DNA of 64,000 nt from Bacteroidales bacterium (GCA_019429365.1 JAHYJD010000001.1:37453-101452), one strand, 5' to 3'; counted from the stretch's first letter, positions 9,383-18,770 are shown. Program-made: numbers and translations. Notes: generated from the sequence alone by a model not told the origin.

Positions 9383-9776
9383 TGTTTTGTGATTTAGGGT
9401 GTAAATCTTGTTTTATAAGGTTGCTTTTGTTGAAAATAAAAAACCAATGACCGATATTGATGGATCAGCCCAACACTTCCTTCTTAAAAATGAATTTACG
9501 AAGAAATCGCTAATAATCCATTACAAAGATTTGACAAAATTAGAGACTAAAGAATCAGGGTATTTACCGATTTTTCAGGTATTTTGCGCTAATCATACAT
9601 AGGTATGAATACTGAATTTATTAATTCTTTTTGTCAGGTTCTGAGATGTGCTCCTTTCAGGGTGATTGACTTTTAATGAAATACGAAAACCTCCCAGCAA
9701 CTTTCTTAAACCTGTTCGAAGAAAGTTATAGGAAAGAGAAAGCAGTTGCAGTGGCTGATAATATGATCAGTTTTGG
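9383..9776. other. Intergenic region between kinase and response regulator genes
   Basis: 394 bases, AT-rich, with no credible gene. On the minus strand TAATTTTG (9542-9535) matches the -7 consensus and could start the response-regulator operon, but it would give a leader of about 150 bases and lacks a clear -33 box. Confidence 0.4.
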
Positions 9777-11708
9777 TCAGTCACGGGTCAACTTTTCCAG
9801 TTCACTCTTAAGTTGTTCGATGGCTTGCCTGCATATCCGGGTGGTGTTTTCTACCATGGCTGGAATGTTGTCCAGGTTTTCTTTTTTCAGGGCATTCTGC
9901 TCAATCTGTTCAACTTCCTCTTCTATCTGGTTAATTCCCACGTAATTGAGTTGAGGTTTCATTTTATGGGCAATGTTTCTCACCGCCTCCCAGTCTTGGG
10001 TTTGGGTTTTGGAATTTAAATTTTCAAGCACCTCCGGGGTGTTGTCCACAAAATAAGAAATCATACTAATCATAAACTCCTGGTCGCCATCGCTCAGTTC
10101 TTCGAGGTTGCTGAGGTTGTATAATTTTTCTGTCATGATATTTTTTTGGGGAAGGTTACTGGTTAGATTTATTTTTCCTTCTTGCCGGTATTGGGTCACC
10201 AGATTTTCAATTTTGTTTTTTAGTTCTTCGGGTTCGTAAGGTTTGGGCACAAAGTCATTTGCTCCGGCCTCCAGGCATTTTTTTCTAGCGTTTTGGCCAA
10301 TGCTGGCTGTAATGCCAATAATGGGGATGTCTGAATAGGGTGCATCAACAGCGGCCCGGATGGCTTCCATGGTTTGAAGCCCATTGAGTCCCGGCATTTG
10401 AACATCCATCAATATTAGATCATATTCATTGGTTTTGAGTTTTTCCAGTACATTAAACCCGGTTCTGACAAATTCGGCATCAATGCCCATCTTATTTAGC
10501 TGATGCTTCATTACCATTTGGTTCAGCTCCACGTCTTCAGCCACCAGGATTTTGATATTTTGGGGCTTGGGTGTAAAAACCAAAGGAGTGGTGGCTGCTT
10601 GGTCTTCCTGGCCAGCTTCCTTGGGCGGATTCATATCAAATGGCAGCAGAAAATGAAAGTAAAAGGCCTGGGGGTTCATTTCCTGCAAAAGAATGCTCCC
10701 CTGCAAAAGGTCGATATTATATTTAACTTTTTCCAGGGTTAAGTTAAAATCTGTGACATTTAGTATGGCATCGTCGTTTTGGGGTTCGGAAGGAGCAAAC
10801 TGCCCGAGCACAAAAAACGATATTTCGTAATTATTCTTGTTTTTTTCTTCGCTCAGGGCGGTAATTCTTATGGAGCGGGTGGCGGGATGCCCAATCAAAA
10901 ATTCAGAAAGATAAATAATGATCTGGCTCAGGCGCCTGCTGTCGCCATAAACACAGTCGGGCAGCGATAAATCGGTTTCTACGGCGGTTTGAATGCCTTT
11001 TTCCTGTGCACGCCGGGCAAAGAGCAGTTGGAAGTCTTCTATGGTTTTTTTCAGTGAAAGCGCTTTTATGGCTGGCCTTATCCCGGCTTCCGCTCCCATG
11101 CATGTCAACACCATGTCGTCGATCATTCCCGAAAGGATGCCTGTAGTTCGCTTCATTTTTTTTACAAAGTCGAGCTGTTGCTCATTCAGGGGAGTATCGA
11201 AAAGCAGCCCGCACAAGGCGCTGAGATTATAGAGCGGGTTGCGCAAGTCGTGTGCAATGTGCGAGAGTTCCTCCTTGCGCGATACCGGGTCGCCGGGCCA
11301 AGCCTGTTGCTGCTCGGTCACAGGCTGCAAAACTATTAAATGCTGCCGGGGTTGCTGCCGGCCTGGCCAGGGGTAAAAGGCCGCATGCAGCTTCATTGCC
11401 TTGCCATCTTTGGCCTGAAGGCAAAAATCTCTTTTCCAGATTTTGCCAGACTGAATCAGGTTCTCTAGCTCGGTTTTGAATCCCTGGTGGTGGGAGGATG
11501 AGTCGATAAAATCGGTAAAACGGCCGTGAACTTCACTAACACTGTACCCGCTGAGAGTTGCGAATTGTTTGTTGGCATAAGTAACTCGACCTTGCTCGTT
11601 AAGCATCAACAAGGCAATGCTTTCGTCAAGTGCATACCAGTAAAGGTCGAGCAACTCTTCTGTCGATAGTCCAGCCTGGTCCTTTATGTGCATCCCGGTC
11701 AAAATCAT
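9777..11708 (-). CDS. Hybrid histidine-kinase-like protein: PAS, HisKA, degenerate ATPase, receiver, Hpt
   Basis: A 643-residue soluble multi-domain signalling protein. Seen in order: a PAS-like sensor (about 20-130), an H-box with His153 in HIAHDLRNPL, an ATPase-like region (about 220-357), a receiver domain (385-505) with ED at 391-392, Asp435, Thr467 and Lys489, and a C-terminal Hpt domain with His581 in AHKMKP. The ATPase region is eroded: where an N-box Asn is expected there is SQIIIYLSEFLIGH, and no DxGxG box or GxGLG box can be found. Autophosphorylation is therefore doubtful, while the receiver and Hpt are intact and could shuttle phosphate. It precedes the response regulator and envelope polysaccharide genes on the same strand. 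Confidence 0.85.
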   Translation of the reverse strand: MILTGMHIKDQAGLSTEELLDLYWYALDESIALLMLNEQGRVTYANKQFATLSGYSVSEVHGRFTDFIDSSSHHQGFKTELENLIQSGKIWKRDFCLQAKDGKAMKLHAAFYPWPGRQQPRQHLIVLQPVTEQQQAWPGDPVSRKEELSHIAHDLRNPLYNLSALCGLLFDTPLNEQQLDFVKKMKRTTGILSGMIDDMVLTCMGAEAGIRPAIKALSLKKTIEDFQLLFARRAQEKGIQTAVETDLSLPDCVYGDSRRLSQIIIYLSEFLIGHPATRSIRITALSEEKNKNNYEISFFVLGQFAPSEPQNDDAILNVTDFNLTLEKVKYNIDLLQGSILLQEMNPQAFYFHFLLPFDMNPPKEAGQEDQAATTPLVFTPKPQNIKILVAEDVELNQMVMKHQLNKMGIDAEFVRTGFNVLEKLKTNEYDLILMDVQMPGLNGLQTMEAIRAAVDAPYSDIPIIGITASIGQNARKKCLEAGANDFVPKPYEPEELKNKIENLVTQYRQEGKINLTSNLPQKNIMTEKLYNLSNLEELSDGDQEFMISMISYFVDNTPEVLENLNSKTQTQDWEAVRNIAHKMKPQLNYVGINQIEEEVEQIEQNALKKENLDNIPAMVENTTRICRQAIEQLKSELEKLTRD

Positions 11709-11806
11709 TCAGTTAATCATCATCAACAGCCAATCGGGAGGATTTCCTTGCCAATGTGAAAAGAAACGTAACAAGCGACGTGTTTTCATCGCCTAAATTG
11801 ATTAAT

Positions 11807-11814
11807 CAAATTTA
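11807..11814 (-). promoter_or_regulatory. Promoter -7 element upstream of hybrid kinase gene
   Basis: CAAATTTA on the plus strand is TAAATTTG on the minus strand, matching TAnnTTTG, about 100 bases before the kinase ATG. The -33 box is unclear. Confidence 0.4.
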
Positions 11815-11869
11815 TTGCATTTTGTTCTTCATTTTACGTTTAACTGTAAAAAAAATTAAATAAAAGAGT

Positions 11870-11877
11870 TATTTTTG
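11870..11877 (+). promoter_or_regulatory. Promoter -7 element upstream of small barrel protein gene
   Basis: TATTTTTG matches TAnnTTTG, 58 bases before the ATG at 11936, in a strongly AT-rich stretch. It is back to back with the kinase promoter. Confidence 0.5.
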
Positions 11878-11935
11878 TTTGTCACACCCTTTTAACAATG
11901 TTTTTTTGCTTTAAAACTATTTTAACCAGCCTATT

Positions 11936-12580
11936 ATGAATCGCAGTCGAATTGGCCTTTTGCTGGTTTCTTGGTTGTTTCTGGTGGCCGGCGGTCCTGC
12001 CCTTAGTCAGGGCTTCGATGGCGGACTTCGTGGGGGCATTGCAGCCAGCGAGGTGTCGGGCGACAACCTGGGCGGGCCGGATAAGCTGGGCTGGTTTGCA
12101 GCCGTTTTTACCAGCACGGGGGTTGGCACCTACAGCCGTCTTCAGCTGGAGCTTCTTTACATTCAGAAAGGCAGTCGCTCGCGTCCCAACGAAAAGAATA
12201 ATTTTTACGATTACCGCTTCTCCCTGCAGTATGTCGAGGTTCCCTTGGTCTTGATTTATGATTTCCCTTTCGGGGAAAATATGCGCCACGGGGGTCGGCT
12301 CTCGCTCGAAGCAGGCCTTTCACTGGCCTTTTTGGTGGCAGCACTCGAAAAAGAAAACGACCTTGAAATCGATCTTGCCCAAGAAAAGCCATACAACGAA
12401 GCTGAACTCAATTTTTTACTCGGTCTTTACTATCCTGTGGCCGATCGCCTAAAATTTCATCTGCGCTTTTCTCAGGGCATTACCCCGCTCAGGCCCCACT
12501 TGGGCGGCTCGCAAACATGGTACAACCGCGGGCAATATAACACCGTATGGACATTCGGCCTGGCATGGTCGCTGCTGTAG
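11936..12580 (+). CDS. Outer-membrane beta-barrel protein, PorT-like
   Basis: A 214-residue exported protein. The signal peptide covers about 1-25 (ending GGPALSQ). The rest shows alternating amphipathic strands and repeated features of small eight-stranded barrels in the PorT / outer-membrane beta-barrel (PF13568-like) group, such as LQLELLYIQKGSRSR and a final strand ending in WSLL. Its function is unknown. It is transcribed towards the two-component pair but separated from it by 140 bases with a separate promoter, so it is probably monocistronic. Confidence 0.7.
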   Translation: MNRSRIGLLLVSWLFLVAGGPALSQGFDGGLRGGIAASEVSGDNLGGPDKLGWFAAVFTSTGVGTYSRLQLELLYIQKGSRSRPNEKNNFYDYRFSLQYVEVPLVLIYDFPFGENMRHGGRLSLEAGLSLAFLVAALEKENDLEIDLAQEKPYNEAELNFLLGLYYPVADRLKFHLRFSQGITPLRPHLGGSQTWYNRGQYNTVWTFGLAWSLL

Positions 12581-12692
12581 CAATGCATGCAGTCCACTCA
12601 TTCGTGTTAAGAAATTGTTAAGGTAATTTTAAGGAAACTATAAATGAGCCTTTTATAAAAGGGTCCGGGCTTTTTTACTGAGAAAAATCAAT

Positions 12693-12700
12693 TAATTTTG
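12693..12700 (+). promoter_or_regulatory. Promoter -7 element of the PhoB/PhoR-like operon
   Basis: TAATTTTG, 20 bases before the response-regulator ATG. A T-run at 12671-12676 lies at about the right distance for a weak -33 box. Confidence 0.5.
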
Positions 12701-12720
12701 GCTTGCATTAAAAACAATAA

Positions 12721-13404
12721 ATGAAGCCAGGCAATTACCGCATTTTGCTTGTTGACGACGAACCCGACATCCTGGAGTTTATCGGTTACAACCTCACCCG
12801 CGAAGGCTACACGGTTTACAAAGCCCTCAATGGCAAACAGGCATTGGGAAAAGCCCGCGAGGTACTTCCGCACTTGATTATTCTTGATGTGATGATGCCC
12901 GAAATGGACGGGATGGAGACTTGCCGCGAGCTTAGGCGGTTTCCCGAGCTTTCGCACAGCATTATTGCTTTTCTCACGGCCCGCGGAGAGGACTATTCTC
13001 AGCTGGCGGGCTTTGAAGCGGGTGCCGACGATTATATTGCCAAGCCCATTAAGCCCAGCTTGTTGCTTAGCCGGGTAAAAGCCCTGCTGCGCCGCTCGGC
13101 CTCTGCAGGCGAAGCCGGTGAAAGAGTACAGGTGGGCAATATCCTGATAGACCGCGAGCGTTACCTGATTTATAAAAACGAGCAGGAAATAAGTCTTCCC
13201 AAAAAAGAATTTGAACTGCTTGCCCTGCTTGCCTCCAAGCCCAATAAGGTATTTTCGCGCGAAGAGATCTTTGCCAGCGTTTGGGGAAACAACGTGGTGG
13301 TAGGCGATCGCACCATTGATGTGCATGTGAGGAAACTGCGCGAAAAAATCGGTATTGAAAATATTAAAACCGTGAAAGGTGTGGGTTACAAATTCGAGGT
13401 GTAG
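12721..13404 (+). CDS. OmpR/PhoB-family response regulator
   Basis: A 227-residue DNA-binding regulator. The receiver domain has Asp12-Asp13, the phospho-acceptor Asp56 in LIILDVMMPEMDG and the Lys in YIAKPIKP. A winged-helix Trans_reg_C domain fills about 130-227 and ends with RTIDVHVRKLREKIG and VKGVGYKFEV. Bacteroidota members of this conserved pair are often labelled PhoB or RprY. It is three bases upstream of its kinase gene. Confidence 0.92.
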   Translation: MKPGNYRILLVDDEPDILEFIGYNLTREGYTVYKALNGKQALGKAREVLPHLIILDVMMPEMDGMETCRELRRFPELSHSIIAFLTARGEDYSQLAGFEAGADDYIAKPIKPSLLLSRVKALLRRSASAGEAGERVQVGNILIDRERYLIYKNEQEISLPKKEFELLALLASKPNKVFSREEIFASVWGNNVVVGDRTIDVHVRKLREKIGIENIKTVKGVGYKFEV

Positions 13405-13407
13405 GTT

Positions 13408-14502
13408 ATGATGAACTATGCAACCCCGCGCAAACTTGCCCTGATTACTTCTTTGATCGTTTCCCTGGCATTTTCACTTGCCTATGGCATCACCACCCGC
13501 ATTGTGTATGGCGAGTTACTCTGGAAAACCCTGCTGGTGGGTAATCTGGTGCTGTTTGTCATTACCTTTTTTCTGTTTCGATATATCCTCGAGCGTTTTA
13601 TCTACGACCGCATAAGGTTGATATACAAAACAATTCACGAGATGAAAGCCCCAAAGGGGCAGAAAAAGGCCATGGTTTTTGGCAAAGACGACATTATAAG
13701 GGAAACCAACCAGGAAGTGCTTGAATGGGCCACCAGCAAAAAGAAAGAGGTGGAAGAACTCAAGAAACTTGAAGCCTACCGGCGCGAATTTCTGGGCAAT
13801 GTGTCGCACGAGCTTAAAACCCCGATCTTCAACATCCAGGGATATGTGCTGACCTTGCTCGACGGCGGCATCGACGATCCCGGGATTAATCGTAAATACC
13901 TTCTGCGCACCGAGCAAAGCATCGACCGCATGATCGGCATTATCGAAGACCTCGAAGCCATCGCAAAACTGGAGTCAGGCGAATTAAAGCTGAATTTCTC
14001 CACCTTCGATATTGTTTCACTTGCCCGCGAGGTGATTGAGTTTATGGAAATAAAGGCTGCTGCTCGAAATATCCACCTGCACTTTGGCCGCACCTATGAC
14101 TCACCCATATTCGTCGAGGCCGACCGGCAAGGGATACAGCAAGTGCTTACCAACCTGGTGGTCAATTCCATAAAGTATGGCACCGAAAATGGCCGCACCA
14201 AGATCAGCTTTTTCGATATGGACGAAAACATTCTGATTGAAGTAACCGACAGTGGCATTGGCATTCCCCGTGAGGAACTCCCCAGGGTCTTTGAACGTTT
14301 TTACCGGGGTGATAAAAGCCGCGCCTTTCGCGAAGGGGAGGGGGGCACCGGACTGGGACTGGCCATTGTGAAGCACATTATTGAAGCCCACCAGCAAACC
14401 ATTAACGTACGCAGCACCCTTGGCGTTGGCACTACCTTTGCCTTTACATTGCAAAAGGGAAAAGCCTCGGCAGGCAGCCGCAGAAACGTATTTGTGCTGT
14501 AA
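13408..14502 (+). CDS. Sensor histidine kinase, PhoR-like
   Basis: A 364-residue membrane kinase. Two transmembrane helices (about 8-30 and 40-60) enclose only a short outside loop, so the signal is probably sensed in or near the membrane. His134 lies in the H-box NVSHELKTPIF, followed by the N-box NLVVNSIKYG, the G1 box DSGIGI and the G2 box GTGLGLAI, all intact. It is the partner of the regulator directly upstream. The conserved EAYRREFLGNVSHELKTP stretch is typical of a Bacteroidota PhoR-like family. Confidence 0.92.
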   Translation: MMNYATPRKLALITSLIVSLAFSLAYGITTRIVYGELLWKTLLVGNLVLFVITFFLFRYILERFIYDRIRLIYKTIHEMKAPKGQKKAMVFGKDDIIRETNQEVLEWATSKKKEVEELKKLEAYRREFLGNVSHELKTPIFNIQGYVLTLLDGGIDDPGINRKYLLRTEQSIDRMIGIIEDLEAIAKLESGELKLNFSTFDIVSLAREVIEFMEIKAAARNIHLHFGRTYDSPIFVEADRQGIQQVLTNLVVNSIKYGTENGRTKISFFDMDENILIEVTDSGIGIPREELPRVFERFYRGDKSRAFREGEGGTGLGLAIVKHIIEAHQQTINVRSTLGVGTTFAFTLQKGKASAGSRRNVFVL

Positions 14503-14676
14503 TGTAACCCATGTATGTTCCTAACAATTTTAAGAAGAATTTCGTTAATTTCTCGTTAATAACTTTTTCCCTGTGCTGTTTGAAAAAAAGATACTTTTGC
14601 CCATCTTTAACTCCCATTTTAAATGGGTGTTGAGCATAATTAACAAAAACTTAAAGTTGCAGGGCATTTTGGTGTT

Positions 14677-14705
14677 TTTGTTTTCGCTGTAAGCGATTAA
14701 TTTTG
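14677..14705 (+). promoter_or_regulatory. Promoter of the Oar-like TonB-dependent receptor
   Basis: TTTG at 14677-14680 and TAATTTTG at 14698-14705 with a 17-base spacer match the Bacteroidota -33/-7 consensus. The leader to the ATG at 14800 is about 90 bases. The preceding 175 bases are AT-rich and could hold regulator sites, but no clear direct repeats were found. Confidence 0.65.
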
Positions 14706-14799
14706 CAACTCAATTTTCGGGAGTTATTAAAACTTTCAATAATTAAATCGTTAACCAATAAATCCAATCCTAATCTTTTCAATCACAAAACAAAAAACA

Positions 14800-17700
14800 A
14801 TGAGAAAACAAACCATTTTGATGTGCGTGATTGCTGTCTTCGCCATGCTTTTCGGGTCGAATGCAGCATTTGCTCAGGTAACGACCTCCGGAATGAGCGG
14901 CCGGGTGGTTGACACCGACAATCTGGCCTTGCCAGGTGCTACTGTCGTTGCCATTCACGAGCCATCCGGAACAAGGTATGGTACCATTACCAACCCCGAA
15001 GGCCGCTTTAACCTTCAGGGTATGCGTACTGGCGGTCCCTACCGGGTAGAAGTTTCCTATATTGGATATTCTACCGAGGTGTTTTCGGATATCGTTTTGT
15101 ATCTGGGGCAAACTTTTGCACTGGATGCTGTTTTAACTGAGGGTATGCTGGAACTGGGAGAAGTACTGGTAGTAGGTATGAGGGCGTCTGCATTTCAGAC
15201 GGATAAAACCGGTGCCTCAACCAATATTTCGAACTTACAGCTGAACTCTATGCCCACCATTAACCGCAGCATTTCAGATGTTGCCCGCATTTCGCCCTAT
15301 GCCAACGGAATGGGTTTTGCCGGTGGTGATGGCCGCTCTACAAACTTCACTGTGGATGGTGCCAACTTTAACAACAATTTTGGATTGAGCGCCAACCTGC
15401 CCGGCGGTGGAAACCCCATCTCTCTGGATGCCATTGAAGAAATTCAGGTGGTGATTGCACCCTTTGATGTGCGGCAAACCAATTTTATTGGCGGTGGTAT
15501 TAACGCCATTACCAAATCAGGTACCAATACCTTCAGGGGTTCGGCTTATACCTACATGTATAACCAGGATCTGCGTGGCAATAACATCGGTGACGTTGAC
15601 TTTGGCGACCGTGACGAAGAATCCAGGCAAGTGTATGGCGGAACCTTTGGTGGTCCAATCATTAAAAACAAATTATTCTTCTTTGTTAATGGTGAATATG
15701 AATTGCGTCCCGGACAGGTAGTAACCTGGAGGCCTTCTGAGAATGGCGTTGCCAATACTGATCTTATGCTTTCCCGCGCAAGCATTACGGATATGGAAAG
15801 GGTAAAACAGCACCTGATTCAAAATTATGGTTATGATCCTGGTTCATATAATAATTATCCTGCAGATGAAAACAACGCCAAGCTGCTGGCACGTTTGGAC
15901 TGGAACATCAATAATGCCAACAAATTGAGTTTCCGCTATAATTATACCAAAAACCAGGGCTGGAACCCCACCAACGGAAACTCAACCGATGCTGGGTTCC
16001 GGAACAGGTCAATGAATCGTATTTCACAGCACTCCATGGCTTTCTCAAACTCCATTTACTCCATGGATAACATCGTGAATTCATTTTCACTGGATTTGAA
16101 TAGCCGTCTTTCCAATAAGGTTTCAAACCAATTCCTGTCCACCTATACCACAATTAAGGATATGCGTGGTTCCAATTCTGCGCCTTTCCCCTTTATTGAC
16201 ATCATGGCAGGTGTCAGAGAAGATAACAGCCAGATTCTCGAGCCTTATATTTCAGCTGGTTATGAGCTGTTTACCTGGAACAACGGGGTCAACAACAACA
16301 TCTTCAACATCATTAACAACACCAATATTTATTTAAGTGATCACAAAGTAACTATCGGTGCCAGTTATGAATTCCAAATGGCAAATAACTCCTATATGCG
16401 TAATGGTACAGGATATTACCGCTATGCCAGCGTTGACGATTTCCTGAACCAGGCTGCTCCCAGGGACTTTGCACTTACCTATGGTTATGATGGAGAAAAG
16501 AACCCTGCTGCTGAGGTTGCTTTTGACCAAATTGGTATTTATGCGCAGGATGAGTGGAGTGTTAACCCTAATTTTAAACTGACAGTTGGGGTGCGTGCAG
16601 ACAACATTTCATACCGTGACAATCTTATTCAAAATAATGCAATCTATAATTTGGACTTTGGTGGCAGAAAAATTGATACCGGCGAATGGCCAGGGGCAAA
16701 AATTCAGGTTTCACCCAGGGCTGGATTCTCATGGGATGTTATGGGCGACCAAACAATGAAACTGCGTGGGGGTACTGGTATATTTACTGGCCGATTGCCA
16801 TTGGTGTTCTTTACCAATATGCCTACCAACTCAGGAATGGTACAAGGTAGTTATGCAGCAGTTACAAGGTACGATTCAAATGGAAATGTTACCAACGTTA
16901 ATCCAGTTCTAGCAACCTTGGCCGGACCTATGATTACCAATGTAAATGATATGATTACAATTCTTGGATTGCAAAACACAATTTCTCCTGAAGATGGTGC
17001 CCTGCCACGTGACATCAATGGAATTGATCCTGACTTCAAAATGCCACAGGTTTGGAAAACTTCTATGGCACTGGATTATGATGTTCCGGTTTCATTTCCT
17101 TTGTCGGTAACCGTAGAAGGTATTTATACCCAAAGTATCAATGCGGTAATGCTGCAAAACTACAACCTGAAGCAGCCTGACAACACCTGGCAAAGATTTA
17201 ACGGACCCGACGACCGGTACATTTATCCTGAAACCAGCGAACTTACTTACACATCAAGGAATGCATACGTGTTGGCAAATAACAGCGATGGTTGGAGCGC
17301 AATCGGTAACATTACCGTTTTTGCCGAGCCCCTGGAGAACCTGAATTTAATGCTGGCTTATACATACACCGAATCGAAAGAAATTTCGGGTATGCCTGGT
17401 AGTAATGCTGCCTCTGCCTATACTGGTCTTTTCCAGGTTGACGGACCACACCTCCCGCTGGTTCAGCGCTCGCAATTTGTTGTACCTTCAAAAGCCATTG
17501 CTTCTGTTTCTTACAGAATTCCCTATGCCAACGATCATATGGCAACCACTGTTAATTTGTTCTATTCTGGTTTTTCACCTTACGGCTTTAGCTTCGCCTA
17601 TACCAACGATATGAATGGTGATGGAATTGCAACCGATTTGATTTACATCCCCAGCGAAAAAGGTGAGGTTAACTTTGTAAGTGCTGCCGACGAAAATGCA

Positions 17701-18096
17701 TTCTTCGCATTTGTTGAACAGGACAAATATCTGAGCAAAAACAAAGGGAGTTATGCCGAAGCCTATGCTGCAAGAGCCCCCTGGACGCACAGATTTGATT
17801 TGCGTATTGCGCAGGACTTCAGCATAAATATTGCCGGACAAAAGAATACTTTGCAATTCACCTTTGACTTCCTCAACTTTGGAAACCTCCTGAACAGCGA
17901 ATGGGGCGTTTACAAAAACATGTCTGGGGCAAACAACGGCCGGATTTTAACTTATGAAGGCACAGATGAGACAAATACGCCAACCTTCTCAATGGTTAAA
18001 GATTCTGGCGGCAATTATCTGACTGAATCATACTCTACCCTTTACAACTTCAACCAAACCTGGAGGTTGCAATTGGGTGTGAGGTATTTCTTCTAG
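14800..18096 (+). CDS. TonB-dependent receptor, Oar-like, with carboxypeptidase-regulatory-like domain
   Basis: A 1098-residue outer-membrane protein. A signal peptide (1-25, ending NAAFAQ) is followed by a carboxypeptidase-regulatory-like beta-sandwich (about 28-115, with GATVVAIHEPSGT and GRFNLQGMRTGGPYRVEVSYIGY), a plug domain with FTVDGANFNNNFG and VRQTNFIGGGINAITKSGTN, and a long barrel ending in RLQLGVRYFF. The order is that of Oar-type receptors. The substrate is unknown. It lies 297 bases downstream of a PhoB/PhoR-like pair, so control by that pair is a reasonable guess. Two hairpins follow the stop. Confidence 0.92.
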   Translation: MRKQTILMCVIAVFAMLFGSNAAFAQVTTSGMSGRVVDTDNLALPGATVVAIHEPSGTRYGTITNPEGRFNLQGMRTGGPYRVEVSYIGYSTEVFSDIVLYLGQTFALDAVLTEGMLELGEVLVVGMRASAFQTDKTGASTNISNLQLNSMPTINRSISDVARISPYANGMGFAGGDGRSTNFTVDGANFNNNFGLSANLPGGGNPISLDAIEEIQVVIAPFDVRQTNFIGGGINAITKSGTNTFRGSAYTYMYNQDLRGNNIGDVDFGDRDEESRQVYGGTFGGPIIKNKLFFFVNGEYELRPGQVVTWRPSENGVANTDLMLSRASITDMERVKQHLIQNYGYDPGSYNNYPADENNAKLLARLDWNINNANKLSFRYNYTKNQGWNPTNGNSTDAGFRNRSMNRISQHSMAFSNSIYSMDNIVNSFSLDLNSRLSNKVSNQFLSTYTTIKDMRGSNSAPFPFIDIMAGVREDNSQILEPYISAGYELFTWNNGVNNNIFNIINNTNIYLSDHKVTIGASYEFQMANNSYMRNGTGYYRYASVDDFLNQAAPRDFALTYGYDGEKNPAAEVAFDQIGIYAQDEWSVNPNFKLTVGVRADNISYRDNLIQNNAIYNLDFGGRKIDTGEWPGAKIQVSPRAGFSWDVMGDQTMKLRGGTGIFTGRLPLVFFTNMPTNSGMVQGSYAAVTRYDSNGNVTNVNPVLATLAGPMITNVNDMITILGLQNTISPEDGALPRDINGIDPDFKMPQVWKTSMALDYDVPVSFPLSVTVEGIYTQSINAVMLQNYNLKQPDNTWQRFNGPDDRYIYPETSELTYTSRNAYVLANNSDGWSAIGNITVFAEPLENLNLMLAYTYTESKEISGMPGSNAASAYTGLFQVDGPHLPLVQRSQFVVPSKAIASVSYRIPYANDHMATTVNLFYSGFSPYGFSFAYTNDMNGDGIATDLIYIPSEKGEVNFVSAADENAFFAFVEQDKYLSKNKGSYAEAYAARAPWTHRFDLRIAQDFSINIAGQKNTLQFTFDFLNFGNLLNSEWGVYKNMSGANNGRILTYEGTDETNTPTFSMVKDSGGNYLTESYSTLYNFNQTWRLQLGVRYFF

Positions 18097-18115
18097 AATT
18101 ATTTAAAGTTACTAA

Positions 18116-18172
18116 AGGCTGCCCAGCCAGGCGGCCTTTTTCAAGGGGCTGCTCCAAACCGGGGCAGCCTCT
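18116..18172 (+). terminator. Tandem hairpin terminators after the Oar-like receptor
   Basis: First hairpin AGGCTGCC/GGCGGCCT at 18116-18137 followed by TTTTT; second AGGGGCTGC/GCAGCCTCT at 18144-18172 followed by TTG then TATTTTTTAT. Both stems pair with one G-T. Confidence 0.7.
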
Positions 18173-18219
18173 TGTATTTTTTATGGGTTTTAAAAGTATG
18201 TGGTAGTCGTTTTTTCCAT

Positions 18220-18227
18220 TAATTTTG
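18220..18227 (+). promoter_or_regulatory. Promoter -7 element of lipoprotein gene
   Basis: TAATTTTG, 21 bases before the ATG at 18249. It overlaps an in-frame TTG at 18225, which argues that translation begins at the ATG. Confidence 0.5.
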
Positions 18228-18248
18228 GTCCTCAAAAAAATAGCGGAT

Positions 18249-18767
18249 ATGAATAAAAAGGTAATTTCGGCTTTTGTAATTGGCGTTCTGTTTTTTAGCC
18301 TTGCTGCTTGCAAGTCAGATGGACTTCCAGGCCGGCAGGATGTCAAAAATGCGCTTGTGCAGCACTTCAACAGGGCAATCTACAAGGATTATGTAGAGGT
18401 GCTGGACGTCAAGGTGGTGGAAAAAAGCCAGTCCAGCTATATGGACGGAAAGTATGCAGATTTGCTGATTGAGGCCCGAATCAAAGTAAAAAAAGGTCAT
18501 GTTATCTCCAAGCGTTATACGGCCACTTCTTTTGATGTAAATGAACAATGGGCCGAAAATTTTGAATCCACGCTGCAAGCGGCCGAATCGGAAGAGGATC
18601 GGCAAAATATCATCAACCTTTTTGAAGCCAATACATTCAGCGAGGGCGAGCATACCATCGAGGGAACCCTTACATACGCTTTGTTTGAAGAAAGGTGGCA
18701 CCTGCTGAGTACTACCCTGTTCCCTGCCATGCTTGAGCGACCCGAAGAGCTCATTATTAGTGAATAA
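18249..18767 (+). CDS. Putative lipoprotein of unknown function
   Basis: A 172-residue protein I do not recognise. It has a lipoprotein signal peptide with lipobox FSLAAC, the Cys being residue 21, so it should be anchored in the envelope. The mature part is charged, rich in Glu and Lys, with a predicted alpha-beta mix and no Cys pairs or metal motifs. It lies just upstream of the cysteine-rich, HMA and TonB-receptor genes on the same strand. A separate promoter-like sequence sits between it and the next gene, so membership in that cluster is uncertain. Confidence 0.7.
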   Translation: MNKKVISAFVIGVLFFSLAACKSDGLPGRQDVKNALVQHFNRAIYKDYVEVLDVKVVEKSQSSYMDGKYADLLIEARIKVKKGHVISKRYTATSFDVNEQWAENFESTLQAAESEEDRQNIINLFEANTFSEGEHTIEGTLTYALFEERWHLLSTTLFPAMLERPEELIISE

Positions 18768-18770
18768 AGC

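Noticed and set aside
9408..9602. Open frame of 64 codons between kinase and regulator genes
   Set aside because: AT-rich noncoding sequence with no start signal or family pattern.
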